Source: Litoribacillus peritrichatus (GTDB lineage: Bacteria > Pseudomonadota > Gammaproteobacteria > Pseudomonadales > Litoribrevibacteraceae). From it: 64,000 nt of DNA. Shown here piece by piece: positions 35,263-44,990 of the stretch. The translations under genes and the position numbers were made by a program. Below the pieces are notes generated by a model. The model saw only the letters and a list, made by a program, of their open reading frames with translations. It did no database searches and was not told where the DNA came from. The DNA is taken from assembly GCF_039537985.1 (NCBI RefSeq), contig NZ_BAABBN010000003.1, positions 34,559 through 98,558 on the forward strand, given 5' to 3'. The stretch's first letter is position 1; every line of letters begins with the position of its first letter.

Positions 35263-36705
35263 ATGGCGGGCAAGACGTTATATGACAAATTGTGGGAGTC
35301 ACATGTTGTTAAAGAGCGCGAAGACGGGACTGCGCTGATTTATATTGATCGTCAGTTGCTGCATGAAGTGACTTCTCCACAGGCATTTGAAGGCTTACGA
35401 CTTGCAGGTCGTAAGCCATGGCGTTTGGACGCTAACCTTGCTACGCCTGATCATAATGTTCCAACAACAGCCAATGAGCGTGAAGTAGGTATTGAAGGGA
35501 TTGTTGATCCTGTTTCTAAAATTCAGGTTAAAACTCTGGATGAGAACTGTGATGAATTCGGAATCGTTGAATTCAAAATGCAGGATAAGCGTCAGGGGAT
35601 TGTGCATGTTGTTGGGCCAGAGCAAGGTGCAACTTTGCCGGGTATGACTGTAGTGTGTGGTGATTCACACACGGCCACGCATGGTGCGTTTGCGGCTTTG
35701 GCTCATGGTATCGGAACCTCCGAAGTTGAACACGTGATGGCTACCCAGTGCTTGATTCAGCGCAAAATGAAGAATCTGCTGATCCGGGTTGATGGCCAGC
35801 TAGGGGCCGGTATTACTGGTAAAGATGTGGTGCTTCATGTGATCGGTGTGATTGGTACGGCGGGTGGCAATGGCTGCGCAATGGAGTTCGGTGGCAGTGC
35901 GATTCGCTCGATGAGCATGGAAGGTCGTATGACTATGTGTAACATGGCGATTGAAGCTGGTGCACGCGTAGGCATGGTGGCGTTCGATGACATTACTGCC
36001 GATTACGTAAAAGGTCGTGCTTATGCGCCTAACGCAGAGCAGTGGGATCAGGCTGTGGATTGTTGGAAAGACTTGGTTTCTGACGATGATGCTGTGTTTG
36101 ATAAGGTCGTGGAAATTAAAGCGGAAGACATTAAGCCGCAAGTCACTTGGGGGACATCCCCTGAGCAGGTAGTGTCTGTTGATGATACGGTGCCAGCACC
36201 AGAAAGTGAATCTGATCCGGTGAAGCGCTCGGCAATTGAGCGTGCGTTAGTGTACATGGGGCTGCAAGCGGGCCAGAAAATTACGGACATTCAATTGGAT
36301 CGTGTTTTCATTGGCTCATGTACTAACTCCCGAATTGAAGACTTACGCGCAGCCGCTGATGTCGTGAAAGGTAAGAAGGTTGCTTCCACCTTAAAGCAGG
36401 CATTGGTTGTACCGGGGTCGGGCTTAGTAAAAGAGCAGGCGGAAAAAGAAGGGTTGGACAAGGTATTTATTGAAGCTGGCCTTGAGTGGCGTGAGCCTGG
36501 ATGTTCAATGTGTCTGGCAATGAATGCGGATAAGCTGGGCAATGGTGAGCATTGTGCATCTACTTCTAACCGTAACTTTGAGGGTCGCCAGGGGTATGGT
36601 GGTCGGACGCATTTGGTGAGTCCGGCGATGGCGGCAGCCGCTGCGATTGCAGGTCACTTTGTGGATGTAAATACTTTTATGAATGAAGCATCGGTAAGTG
36701 CTTAA
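35263..36705 (+). CDS. leuC: 3-isopropylmalate dehydratase, large subunit
   Basis: Isomerises 2-isopropylmalate to 3-isopropylmalate with LeuD in leucine synthesis. 480 residues from ATG 35263, which has AGGAG upstream and gives the family N-terminus AGKTLYDKLWESHVV. Aconitase-fold marks are VVCGDSHTATHGAFGA-like VCGDSHTATHGAF, and the three iron-sulphur cysteines in IGSCTNSR and EPGCSMCLAMN. It leads the leuC-leuD-leuB cluster and diverges from the LysR gene. Confidence 0.97.
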   Translation: MAGKTLYDKLWESHVVKEREDGTALIYIDRQLLHEVTSPQAFEGLRLAGRKPWRLDANLATPDHNVPTTANEREVGIEGIVDPVSKIQVKTLDENCDEFGIVEFKMQDKRQGIVHVVGPEQGATLPGMTVVCGDSHTATHGAFAALAHGIGTSEVEHVMATQCLIQRKMKNLLIRVDGQLGAGITGKDVVLHVIGVIGTAGGNGCAMEFGGSAIRSMSMEGRMTMCNMAIEAGARVGMVAFDDITADYVKGRAYAPNAEQWDQAVDCWKDLVSDDDAVFDKVVEIKAEDIKPQVTWGTSPEQVVSVDDTVPAPESESDPVKRSAIERALVYMGLQAGQKITDIQLDRVFIGSCTNSRIEDLRAAADVVKGKKVASTLKQALVVPGSGLVKEQAEKEGLDKVFIEAGLEWREPGCSMCLAMNADKLGNGEHCASTSNRNFEGRQGYGGRTHLVSPAMAAAAAIAGHFVDVNTFMNEASVSA

Positions 36706-36729
36706 GCCGGATACCTAAGGAGATTAAAA

Positions 36730-37377
36730 ATGAAAAAGTTTACTACTCATCAGGGTATTGCGGCCCCAATGGATCGTGCCAATGTTGATACCGACATGAT
36801 CATTCCGAAGCAGTTTTTGAAATCGATCAAACGCAGTGGTTTTGGTCCTAATTTATTTGATGAATTACGCTATTTGGATGAAGGTCAGCCGGATGCCGAT
36901 AACAGCGGGCGTCCTTTGAACCCGGATTTTGTTTTGAATCAGCCAAGGTATGAGGGGGCTTCTGTTTTGCTGGCTCGTGAGAACTTTGGTTGCGGTTCTA
37001 GCCGCGAGCACGCTCCGTGGGCACTGGAGGACTTTGGCTTTAGAGCGGTCATTGCCCCAAGCTATGCTGATATCTTTTTTAATAACTGTTTTAAAAATGG
37101 CTTGCTGCCTATCGTTCTTGATGAAGACGTTGTTGACCAGTTATTCAAGGCGGTGTCGGATGAGGAAGGCTATCAATTGACGATCGACCTTGAAAACCAG
37201 CACGTGATTCAGCCAAATGGCGAAAAAATTGCTTTCGAGGTAGATCCTTTCCGTAAACATTGTTTGATTAACGGTTTGGATGATATTGGTTTGACGTTGC
37301 AAGATGCGGACGATATTCGTGCATATGAAGAGAAACGCAGGGCATCTCAGCCTTGGTTGTTTGATGCGGTAAAGTAG
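36730..37377 (+). CDS. leuD: 3-isopropylmalate dehydratase, small subunit
   Basis: 215 residues. It begins KKFTTHQGIAAPMDRANVDTDMIIPKQFLK, the usual swivelling domain (quoted here in part: NVDTDMIIPKQFLK), and has the substrate-binding NFGCGSSREHAPWAL. It assembles with LeuC. It follows leuC by 24 bp with an AAGGAG site. Confidence 0.97.
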   Translation: MKKFTTHQGIAAPMDRANVDTDMIIPKQFLKSIKRSGFGPNLFDELRYLDEGQPDADNSGRPLNPDFVLNQPRYEGASVLLARENFGCGSSREHAPWALEDFGFRAVIAPSYADIFFNNCFKNGLLPIVLDEDVVDQLFKAVSDEEGYQLTIDLENQHVIQPNGEKIAFEVDPFRKHCLINGLDDIGLTLQDADDIRAYEEKRRASQPWLFDAVK

Positions 37378-37481
37378 TTACTTTATTCGCTATTGAAAAC
37401 GGCAAGATGGAAGGGCTGAGCTCTTCCGTATTTATTATGAGTTTTTGAGGGTGAGAAACACCTTCAGGTGGGAGTGAAAAA

Positions 37482-38561
37482 ATGTCAAAGAATGTTCTGA
37501 TTTTGCCTGGTGACGGTATTGGTCCTGAAATCGTTGCTGAAGCGGTTAAAGTTTTAAATACAGTGAACAACAAATTTGATCTTGGGTTGACGTTGGAAGA
37601 AGGCTTGGTTGGTGGTTCCGCCTATGATGTACACGGTACACCGTTGCCAGAAGAGACAATGGGTAAGGCAAGAGCGTCTGATGCCATTTTGTTGGGGGCT
37701 GTGGGTGGTCCTAAGTGGGATAACCTGGAAGATCGTGAGCTGCGTCCTGAAAAGGGGTTGTTGGGGCTTCGTTCTGGTTTGGAGTTGTTCGGTAATCTGC
37801 GTCCTGCGATTCTTTATCCTCAGTTGGCGGATGCGTCTAGCCTGAAACCGGAGATTGTCTCTGGTCTTGATATTCTGATTGTTCGTGAGCTAACAGGTGG
37901 CATTTATTTTGGTAAGCCTCGGGGCATTCGAACTCTGGAAAACGGTGAGCGCGAAGGTTACAACACGTATGTGTATTCTGAATCTGAAATTCGCCGAATT
38001 GCAAAAGTTGCATTTGAATCCGCACGGAAGCGCGGCAAGAAGTTGTGCTCAGTAGATAAAGCAAACGTGCTTGAAGTGACTGTGTTGTGGCGTGAAATCA
38101 TGGAGGAGGTTGCTAAAGACTATCCTGATGTTGAATTATCTCATATGTATGTAGATAACGCGGCCATGCAGTTGGTTCGTGCGCCTAAGCAATTTGATGT
38201 TATGGTAACAGGCAATATGTTCGGCGACATTCTTTCTGATGCTGCGGCAATGCTGACCGGTTCCATTGGTATGTTGCCATCAGCGTCTTTGGACAAAGAC
38301 AATAAAGGTATGTATGAGCCGTGTCATGGCTCTGCGCCGGATATCGCTGGTCAGGGGATTGCCAACCCGCTGGCAACTATTCTGTCTGCAGCAATGATGC
38401 TACGTTATTCGCTGAATGAAGTGGCTGCGGCGGATGCAATTGAAGAAGCGGTCAGTAAGGTGCTTGATCAGGGTTTGCGCACAGCAGACATCTACTCTGA
38501 TGGAATGGAAAAAGTGTCCACTGAGCAGATGGGTGAAGCGGTTGTAAAAGCGCTGTCTTAA
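37482..38561 (+). CDS. leuB: 3-isopropylmalate dehydrogenase
   Basis: NAD-dependent oxidative decarboxylation of 3-isopropylmalate. 359 residues. It shows the ILPGDGIGPEIV opening, LGAVGGPKWD, RELTGGIYFGKPRG and the metal/substrate site YVDNAAMQLVRAP with NMFGDILSD. It lies 104 bp after leuD; that gap contains a small inverted sequence (CACCTTCAGGTG) just before the start. Confidence 0.98.
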   Translation: MSKNVLILPGDGIGPEIVAEAVKVLNTVNNKFDLGLTLEEGLVGGSAYDVHGTPLPEETMGKARASDAILLGAVGGPKWDNLEDRELRPEKGLLGLRSGLELFGNLRPAILYPQLADASSLKPEIVSGLDILIVRELTGGIYFGKPRGIRTLENGEREGYNTYVYSESEIRRIAKVAFESARKRGKKLCSVDKANVLEVTVLWREIMEEVAKDYPDVELSHMYVDNAAMQLVRAPKQFDVMVTGNMFGDILSDAAAMLTGSIGMLPSASLDKDNKGMYEPCHGSAPDIAGQGIANPLATILSAAMMLRYSLNEVAAADAIEEAVSKVLDQGLRTADIYSDGMEKVSTEQMGEAVVKALS

Positions 38562-38806
38562 TGGTTGAAGTGCTGCATTCTGTCGTTGCTTTTGGGGGTA
38601 ATGACAGACTTGTGGCTTTGTTGACTTATATCCTGATTCTTTTTTTAAGATTCGATATACTGTCGCCAGAACCTTGTCATTCAGGGTTCCTAAATTTTTG
38701 GAACGCCAGGTGTGGTAGTAAGTTGTAATTATGGCTTTTGAGGCATGTTGCTACGAATTACTGAGCAGGGCTGTTCCGTGATCCTAAGGTAGAGAGGAAT
38801 ATTAAA

Positions 38807-39928
38807 GTGAAAGTCGGTCTAGTAGGTTGGCGCGGCATGGTAGGCTCCGTGCTTATGCAACGCATGCAGGAAGAAAAAGATTTCGATCTGATCGAGCCTG
38901 TGTTTTTTACCACTTCTCAGGCAGGTCAGGACGCTCCTATTATTAGTAAAGCGACCCCTGCGCAAGAAACGAAACTACAAGACGCGACAGATATTAGTAT
39001 TCTAAGCACCATGGATGTGATTATCACCTGCCAAGGTGGTGATTACACTAAAGCTGTGTTTCCTAAATTGCGTGAAAGTGGTTGGGATGGTTACTGGATT
39101 GATGCAGCATCATCACTTCGTATGGCGGATGATGCGGTAATTGTACTTGATCCGGTTAATCAGGACGTAATTAAGCGTGCGCTGGATGCTGGCACTAAAA
39201 ACTACGTGGGTGGTAACTGTACTGTCAGCTTAATGTTGATGGCAATTGGCGGTTTGTTCGAGAAAGACCTGGTGGATTGGGTTAGTCCGATGACGTATCA
39301 GGCGGCTTCGGGTTCAGGCGCTAAGCACATGCGAGAGCTGATTGCTCAGATGGGCGCGGTTCGTGATAACGTTGAGGATTTATTAAATGATCCGGCCTCT
39401 GCAATTCTTGATATAGACAAGAAAACGGCAGAATTCATTCGCAGCAATGATTACCCTAAAGATCAGTTTGGCGTCCCTTTGGCTGGAAGCTTAATTCCAT
39501 ACATCGATACTCAGCTTGAATCAGGCCAGAGTCGTGAAGAATGGAAGGCCGAGGCGGAGACGAACAAGATCTTAGGTACTTCTGAGAACGCTACGCCGAT
39601 TGATGGTATTTGTGTTCGGGTTGGGGCGATGCGTTGTCACAGTCAGGCACTGACCATTAAGTTGAAGAAAGATTTGCCTGTGGAAGAGATTGAGTCGATT
39701 CTGGCTGCGCATAACGATTGGGTTAAAGTGATTCCGAATGATCGTGATGCGACAATGGAAGAATTAACGCCGGCAAAAGTTACGGGTACATTGAGTATTC
39801 CGGTTGGCCGAATTCGTAAACTCTCGATGGGGCCTGAGTATATTTCAGCGTTTACTGTGGGTGATCAGTTGCTTTGGGGGGCGGCAGAACCGCTTCGCAG
39901 AATGTTGCGCATCTTATTAGAAAAGTAG
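38807..39928 (+). CDS. asd: Aspartate-semialdehyde dehydrogenase
   Basis: NADPH-dependent reduction of aspartyl phosphate, the branch point to lysine, diaminopimelate, methionine and threonine. 373 residues, the long Gram-negative type. The start is GTG at 38807 with GAGAGGA upstream. The N-terminal loop is GLVGWRGMVGSVLM, the catalytic cysteine is in GGNCTVSLML, and the catalytic histidine in GAMRCHSQALTIKLK. It stands 245 bp after leuB and has its own terminator. Confidence 0.97.
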   Translation: MKVGLVGWRGMVGSVLMQRMQEEKDFDLIEPVFFTTSQAGQDAPIISKATPAQETKLQDATDISILSTMDVIITCQGGDYTKAVFPKLRESGWDGYWIDAASSLRMADDAVIVLDPVNQDVIKRALDAGTKNYVGGNCTVSLMLMAIGGLFEKDLVDWVSPMTYQAASGSGAKHMRELIAQMGAVRDNVEDLLNDPASAILDIDKKTAEFIRSNDYPKDQFGVPLAGSLIPYIDTQLESGQSREEWKAEAETNKILGTSENATPIDGICVRVGAMRCHSQALTIKLKKDLPVEEIESILAAHNDWVKVIPNDRDATMEELTPAKVTGTLSIPVGRIRKLSMGPEYISAFTVGDQLLWGAAEPLRRMLRILLEK

Positions 39929-39978
39929 GCTATTCTTCTTACCTGAAGCCTGAAGTAAATGTGAAGAAGATCACATAT

Positions 39979-40010
39979 AGGCCGAATACTTTGGTATTCG
40001 GCCTTTTTTT
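39979..40010 (+). terminator. Intrinsic terminator after asd
   Basis: Perfect 10-bp stem GGCCGAATAC/GTATTCGGCC with a TTTG loop and a T7 tail. Confidence 0.93.
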
Positions 40011-40241
40011 GTCTTCTGTTTTTGAAGTTGTTTGATAATTCAGGATGACAAGCTGTTGATAAATCAGCATTTATGTTCGATACTTTTTCAATTAATTAAT
40101 AATGGCTGATAGTGGGCTAAAAACGTCTAAACTGTGTTAAATGAACTTTTGACTTTTAATGAATTGTTTTGACGTTGTTTGGTGCTCTGGATGGTTGGAT
40201 TCAGATGCCGCTGCGGGCAAATAACAACAAAGGATCGACGC
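40011..40241. other. Leader region of fimV
   Basis: With the terminator this makes a 313-bp gap before fimV. No gene is seen. An open frame continues upstream of the chosen fimV start to 40179, but its residues do not resemble a signal peptide. Confidence 0.5.
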
Positions 40242-43200
40242 ATGAAGCTTCGTAAACTCACCTCTGCTTTAGTTGCAGCTGGCGTACTAACTTCTCCTTT
40301 TGCATTAGGATTGGGGTTAGGAGACTTAAAATTAAAGTCTGCACTTAACCAACCTTTGCAGGCTGAGATACAACTCTTACAAACTCGTGAACTGGTGACA
40401 GAGGAAATACTTCCGTCGATGGCGAGTGAAGAAGAATTTGATCGGGCAGGCGTTGAGCGATTCTTTTTCTTAAGTGATATTTCTTTTGACGTAGAATTGA
40501 CAGGCAATGGTAAAGGCAGCTTGTTACTTACTACTAAACAGTCCATTCAGGAACCTTTCCTAAACTTCTTGGTAGAAGTGAACTGGCCAACTGGTCGGGT
40601 TTTACGGGAGTACACGGTGCTTCTTGATCCTCCGGTTTATGAAGATGAAGCTCCGGGGATTGTGGTTACTCCTACGCGGACTACAGCTCAGCCTGAATCT
40701 CAGGTTTCTGTGACGCCTGTCAGACAGTCAGCTCCCCAAAGAAATAGCTCCGCAACGGTTACGCCTTCAGCCAGTACGTATGAGGGTGGTGATACCCGAA
40801 CGGTTGGCGCAAGTGATACCCTTTGGGACATAGCAACGGAAGTCAGGCCTTCACGCTCTGTGACCATTCAGCAGACAATGATGGCCATTCGAGAGTTAAA
40901 CCCGAATGCATTTGTTGCCGGTAACATTAATAAAATTAAGAAGGGATCTGTTCTTCGTGTCCCTACATTGGATCAGGTTGAAAACTGGCAGCATGGTTCT
41001 GCTGTAGAAGAGGTTGCCGCTCATAATAAGCGCTACAAAGATTCTATTACTCCGGGGAGTGATTCAACCAGTCAGGTTCAGTTGAGTGCGGTTGATCAGC
41101 AGGTTCAGTCAGAAGTACAGGCTCCTGAATCGGCTCGTTTGAAGATTGTTAGATCCGATGTTTCTGCATCTTCTGGTGGTTCAGCGAGCGGTGATGAATC
41201 CAGTTCATCTAATGTTGAGTCGTTACAGAATGAGTTGGCAATTACTCAGGAGAATTTGGATAAAGCCAGTCGTGAGAATGAAAAGCTGAACAGCAAGCTG
41301 GCTTCTCTTGAGGAGCAAGTTGAAAAGCTCTCTCGTTTGGTGACGTTGAAAGATACCCAGATGGCTGAATTGCAGACTGGTATGGCCATGTCTGGTGAGG
41401 ACCCGGCAGACGCCATGGTTGATGAAGTGGCGACTGATTCGGAAGTTATGGGCGAGTCGCCTGCGATGGCGGAAAGCACTGATGGTGCTGAATCTGAACT
41501 GTCTGCTGAAATTGATGGTGCCGAAGTTGATGGCGCTGATATTGCCAATGAGGAAGGCATAGCGGGGGAGGTCGAACAACCCTCTGTCGCTCTTGAGGAA
41601 CCAGGCGTTGCTGAAGTGATAGAGGAACCCGTTGTTGCGGAGGTTCCGCCGCCTGCAGACAAGCCAATTGTCAAACCCGAAGTTGATGCTGTTGGTGTTA
41701 CTGCACCGAAACAACCTAGCTTGTTTGAGTCTATTACCGGTAACCCAATCTGGCTGGTGGCCATTGGTGCGGGTTCGTTGTTCTTTGTCATCTTGTTGTT
41801 CATGTTGTCCAGAAGAAGTTATCAGCGTGAAAGCGAGTTGTCTGACGTTTTAGAACAAGAAAATAAAGCAGACCAGCAAAGTTCAGACGTTCAGGCTGAA
41901 ATGGATAATATCGAGCAGGAGCTTGATGGTCTTGACCTTGAGAGTCAGGGTTTTGGTCAGGTGTCTCTAGACAGCGAAGATGCCATGCAGCCAGACGATA
42001 TCGTGGCCCGTGCTGACAGCTTTATTGCTTATGGCCAGTTTGATAATGCGGTGGTGTTGTTGAATGAAGCGATCAATAAAGAAGCAGGGCGAGTAGATCT
42101 TCGCTTGAAAATGTTGGAAGTCTACTCTGAGATGCAAGATAGCCAGGGCTTTGCTCGCCAGAAACAAGAAATACTTGGGCTTGGTGCAGATGATGTATTG
42201 GCTCAGATTGAAGTTCTGGAGCAGAAACTGCCAGGTTATATGGGTGAGGCTTCGGTTAATGCCTTTGACAGTAATGAGAGCTTGGTGGGTGGCAAGCCCT
42301 TGATGGGTGATGCTGACTTTGATCTGTCTTCAGGCAATAAAGAAGACGATGAGTTTAGTTATTCCCTGGAAGATCTGGAGTCGGAACTGGCAAGTGACTT
42401 GAGTGGAGATGTTGCCCCTGCGTCTGATGCTCTGGATGATCTGGACTTTAACCTTGAAGAAGAACTAGGCATTACTGATGATGCAGTGTCAGAAGCTTCA
42501 TTGGATGAAGAGAGCGCAGGTGATGAGTTCTCGTTGGATATGGAAGTCGACGGTGCTTTGGATGCTTCTGAAGTCGATGCTCTTGATGATCTGAATCTGG
42601 ATGATCTGGATACCGACCTTGGTGATGCCGGTGCGGGAATTGGCCTGGATTTAGAAGGTGATTCTTCAAGTGCGGCACAGGAACCTGTTGAATTGGATTC
42701 TGGTCTTGAATTGGATGAAGTGGCTGATGAACTGGATTCATTTGAACTGCCAGCGACGGAAGATAATGTTCTTTCAGAATTTGATATGGGTGATGACGTT
42801 TCTGAAGACTCAATTCAGGATGAGTCTATCATCGAACCAGAGCTGGATGAGATTTCTTTAGATTCTGAGACACAGACGGAGACAGCTTCAGCTGAGCTAT
42901 CGCAAGATGAGCTTGGTGAGGTTCTTGATGTAGGGGTTGATCTTGAGGATCTTGCTAAGTCGCTTGGTGTGGACTCTGTTGATGAAGTGGATTTGGATGC
43001 AGAGTTGGCATCAGCGACCGATGTTCCGGTTGTAGCCGCTGAGCCAGCAAAGCCGGCTGTTGATGAGCAAGAGGCACAAGAAGACTTGTCGCTTGATGTT
43101 GATGTGACCTCTGAGCCAACAGCCTCTTCTGATGACCTGCCTTCGCTGGATATGGCTGAAGAAGTGGATACCTCTGTGGCTGAGGAAGTATCTCAGGATG

Positions 43201-43439
43201 TCAATGAGATTCCTGCAGCGGCTGCTACGTTGGATGAATCAGTGGGTTCTGGCTTGGCAGAGGACGAACTGGACTTCTTTGTGGGAACTGATGAGGTTGC
43301 AACCAAGCTTGATTTAGCCCGAGCTTACGTTGACATGGGCGATGTTGATGGTGCTCGTGATATCCTGGAAGAAGTGGTGCTTGAAGGGAGTGAGGAGCAA
43401 AAAAGTGAGGCAGGGGATCTTTTAAATAGTTTATCATAG
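40242..43439 (+). CDS. fimV: FimV-family polar hub protein
   Basis: 1065 residues. The start is ATG 40242 with AAAGGA upstream, giving a proper signal peptide (residues 1-25). Domains in order: the periplasmic FimV N-domain (GLGDLKLKSALNQPLQAEI), a LysM peptidoglycan-binding domain (about residues 187-245), a coiled coil (about 327-380), one membrane helix (about 502-524), a long very acidic Asp/Glu/Leu-rich cytoplasmic region, and a C-terminal TPR-like FimV motif (about 1008-1065, KLDLARAYVDMGDVDGARDILEEVV in family terms). FimV organises type IV pilus and polar protein assembly in Pseudomonas. The place between asd and truA is conserved there. Confidence 0.95.
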   Translation: MKLRKLTSALVAAGVLTSPFALGLGLGDLKLKSALNQPLQAEIQLLQTRELVTEEILPSMASEEEFDRAGVERFFFLSDISFDVELTGNGKGSLLLTTKQSIQEPFLNFLVEVNWPTGRVLREYTVLLDPPVYEDEAPGIVVTPTRTTAQPESQVSVTPVRQSAPQRNSSATVTPSASTYEGGDTRTVGASDTLWDIATEVRPSRSVTIQQTMMAIRELNPNAFVAGNINKIKKGSVLRVPTLDQVENWQHGSAVEEVAAHNKRYKDSITPGSDSTSQVQLSAVDQQVQSEVQAPESARLKIVRSDVSASSGGSASGDESSSSNVESLQNELAITQENLDKASRENEKLNSKLASLEEQVEKLSRLVTLKDTQMAELQTGMAMSGEDPADAMVDEVATDSEVMGESPAMAESTDGAESELSAEIDGAEVDGADIANEEGIAGEVEQPSVALEEPGVAEVIEEPVVAEVPPPADKPIVKPEVDAVGVTAPKQPSLFESITGNPIWLVAIGAGSLFFVILLFMLSRRSYQRESELSDVLEQENKADQQSSDVQAEMDNIEQELDGLDLESQGFGQVSLDSEDAMQPDDIVARADSFIAYGQFDNAVVLLNEAINKEAGRVDLRLKMLEVYSEMQDSQGFARQKQEILGLGADDVLAQIEVLEQKLPGYMGEASVNAFDSNESLVGGKPLMGDADFDLSSGNKEDDEFSYSLEDLESELASDLSGDVAPASDALDDLDFNLEEELGITDDAVSEASLDEESAGDEFSLDMEVDGALDASEVDALDDLNLDDLDTDLGDAGAGIGLDLEGDSSSAAQEPVELDSGLELDEVADELDSFELPATEDNVLSEFDMGDDVSEDSIQDESIIEPELDEISLDSETQTETASAELSQDELGEVLDVGVDLEDLAKSLGVDSVDEVDLDAELASATDVPVVAAEPAKPAVDEQEAQEDLSLDVDVTSEPTASSDDLPSLDMAEEVDTSVAEEVSQDVNEIPAAAATLDESVGSGLAEDELDFFVGTDEVATKLDLARAYVDMGDVDGARDILEEVVLEGSEEQKSEAGDLLNSLS

Positions 43440-43479
43440 GCGCTAATGCATATTAGATAAGCTTTCTAAGGATACTAAC

Positions 43480-44325
43480 TTGTCAAACAGTTCTACTGCC
43501 GAGCGAATCGTGCTCGGCATCGAATACTTTGGTTATGGCTTTAAAGGTTGGCAGCGCCAACCTTCTGCCAAACCTTCCATTCAAGAAGAAATCGAAACTG
43601 CGCTCAGTCGTATTGCTAATAGCCCTATTGAAATTACTTGTGCTGGCCGCACGGATGCAGGTGTTCATGCAGTTCATCAGGTTGTGCACTTTGATAGCCC
43701 GGTGTATAGGAATGATAATTCTTGGGTTCGCGGTGTCACCAGTCTGTTGCCAGACCAAATCGGTGTAAAGTGGGTTCGGCGAGTCGATGATTCTTTTCAT
43801 GCTAGGTTTTCTGCAACCGCTCGGCGATATCGGTATGTGATTGATAATAGCCCGGTAGCACCAGTGATTAATAAATATGGGGTTACCTGGCATCATGTGC
43901 CTTTAAATGAACAGGCTATGCATGAAGCTGGACAGGCATTGCTTGGTGAAAACGATTTCACATCTTTCAGGGCTAAACAATGCCAATCAAACACGCCAAT
44001 GCGAAATATTCACCATTTGATGGTGAGACGAGTCGGGCCTTTGGTGGTGATAGATGTGAAGGCGAATGCATTTCTTCATCACATGATCAGAAACATTGCC
44101 GGTGTTTTGTGCGAGGTGGGTGATGGGCGACGACCCGTGGAATGGGTTGCTGAAGTTTTGGCTGCCAGAGACCGGGTTCAGGCGGGTATTACAGCGCCGC
44201 CTCATGGTTTGTACTTTGTTGATGTGGATTATGATGGCAAGTATGGCCTGCCTGTCATGGCGGATAGTTTAGGCCCGTTATTGGTTTCACCTGCAAATCA
44301 TCTTTTTAAACCGGACTCTCTGTAG
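43480..44325 (+). CDS. truA: tRNA pseudouridine synthase A
   Basis: Makes pseudouridine at positions 38-40 of tRNA. 281 residues. The start is TTG at 43480 with AAGGA at 7-nt spacing; no ATG gives the full N-terminus. The catalytic aspartate is D59 in CAGRTDAGVHA. The YEFxG-like IEYFGYGFKGWQRQ and the NAFLHHMIRNIAG motif are present. It lies between fimV and trpF, as in Pseudomonas. Confidence 0.97.
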   Translation: MSNSSTAERIVLGIEYFGYGFKGWQRQPSAKPSIQEEIETALSRIANSPIEITCAGRTDAGVHAVHQVVHFDSPVYRNDNSWVRGVTSLLPDQIGVKWVRRVDDSFHARFSATARRYRYVIDNSPVAPVINKYGVTWHHVPLNEQAMHEAGQALLGENDFTSFRAKQCQSNTPMRNIHHLMVRRVGPLVVIDVKANAFLHHMIRNIAGVLCEVGDGRRPVEWVAEVLAARDRVQAGITAPPHGLYFVDVDYDGKYGLPVMADSLGPLLVSPANHLFKPDSL

Positions 44326-44372
44326 CTTAGAATGTCTTTCTGTTAGTATTTGGGATTTTCCATGGAGGTCTT

Positions 44373-44990
44373 GTGTTAAGAACACGAGCCAAAATTTGCG
44401 GTATTACCCGGACAGAGGATGCGTTAAAGGCAATAGAGTTTGGTTGCGATGCGCTGGGCTTTGTTTTCTATCCTCCAAGCCCGAGGTTTGTTGAGTCGGC
44501 TGTGGTTGGCGAAATAACATCACAACTCCCTCCTTTTGTTTCTGTGGTCGGGTTGTTTGTCAATGCAGAACCCGATTTGGTTAGACAAACTATTAAGGAG
44601 GCCGGGCTGACTTGCCTTCAGTTTCATGGGGATGAGCCGCCGGAGTATTGCGAACAGTTCCGTTTGCCGTGGTTTAAGGCCATTCGAGTGAAAGACGATA
44701 CAGACCTTTACCATGAAGCCAAAAGGTATGATAAAGCGTCTGCTTTGCTATTGGATACCTATAAAAAAGGGGTGCCGGGTGGCACAGGAGAGAAGTTCAA
44801 TTGGTCTCTGATTCCCGATGATCTTGGCGTTCCAGTTATTTTGGCTGGTGGTCTGGATGCATCGAATGTAGCGTCTGCTATTCGCCAGGTTAACCCATAT
44901 GCGGTTGATGTAAGTGGCGGAGTTGAGGCGCAAAAAGCGGTTAAAAGTAACGAAAAAATGATCGCGTTTATGAATGAGGTTTTGAAATGA
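44373..44990 (+). CDS. trpF: Phosphoribosylanthranilate isomerase
   Basis: Third step after anthranilate in tryptophan synthesis. 205 residues, a TIM barrel. The start is GTG 44373 with GGAGG. It shows the KICGITR opening with the catalytic cysteine, LQFHGDEPPEYC, and the phosphate-binding LAGGLDASNV and DVSGGVE loops. It overlaps trpB by 4 bp (ATGA). Confidence 0.97.
   Translation: MLRTRAKICGITRTEDALKAIEFGCDALGFVFYPPSPRFVESAVVGEITSQLPPFVSVVGLFVNAEPDLVRQTIKEAGLTCLQFHGDEPPEYCEQFRLPWFKAIRVKDDTDLYHEAKRYDKASALLLDTYKKGVPGGTGEKFNWSLIPDDLGVPVILAGGLDASNVASAIRQVNPYAVDVSGGVEAQKAVKSNEKMIAFMNEVLK

Noticed and set aside
38562..38806. Lysine riboswitch before asd
   Set aside because: The 245-bp gap holds small hairpins but none of the conserved core I would expect.
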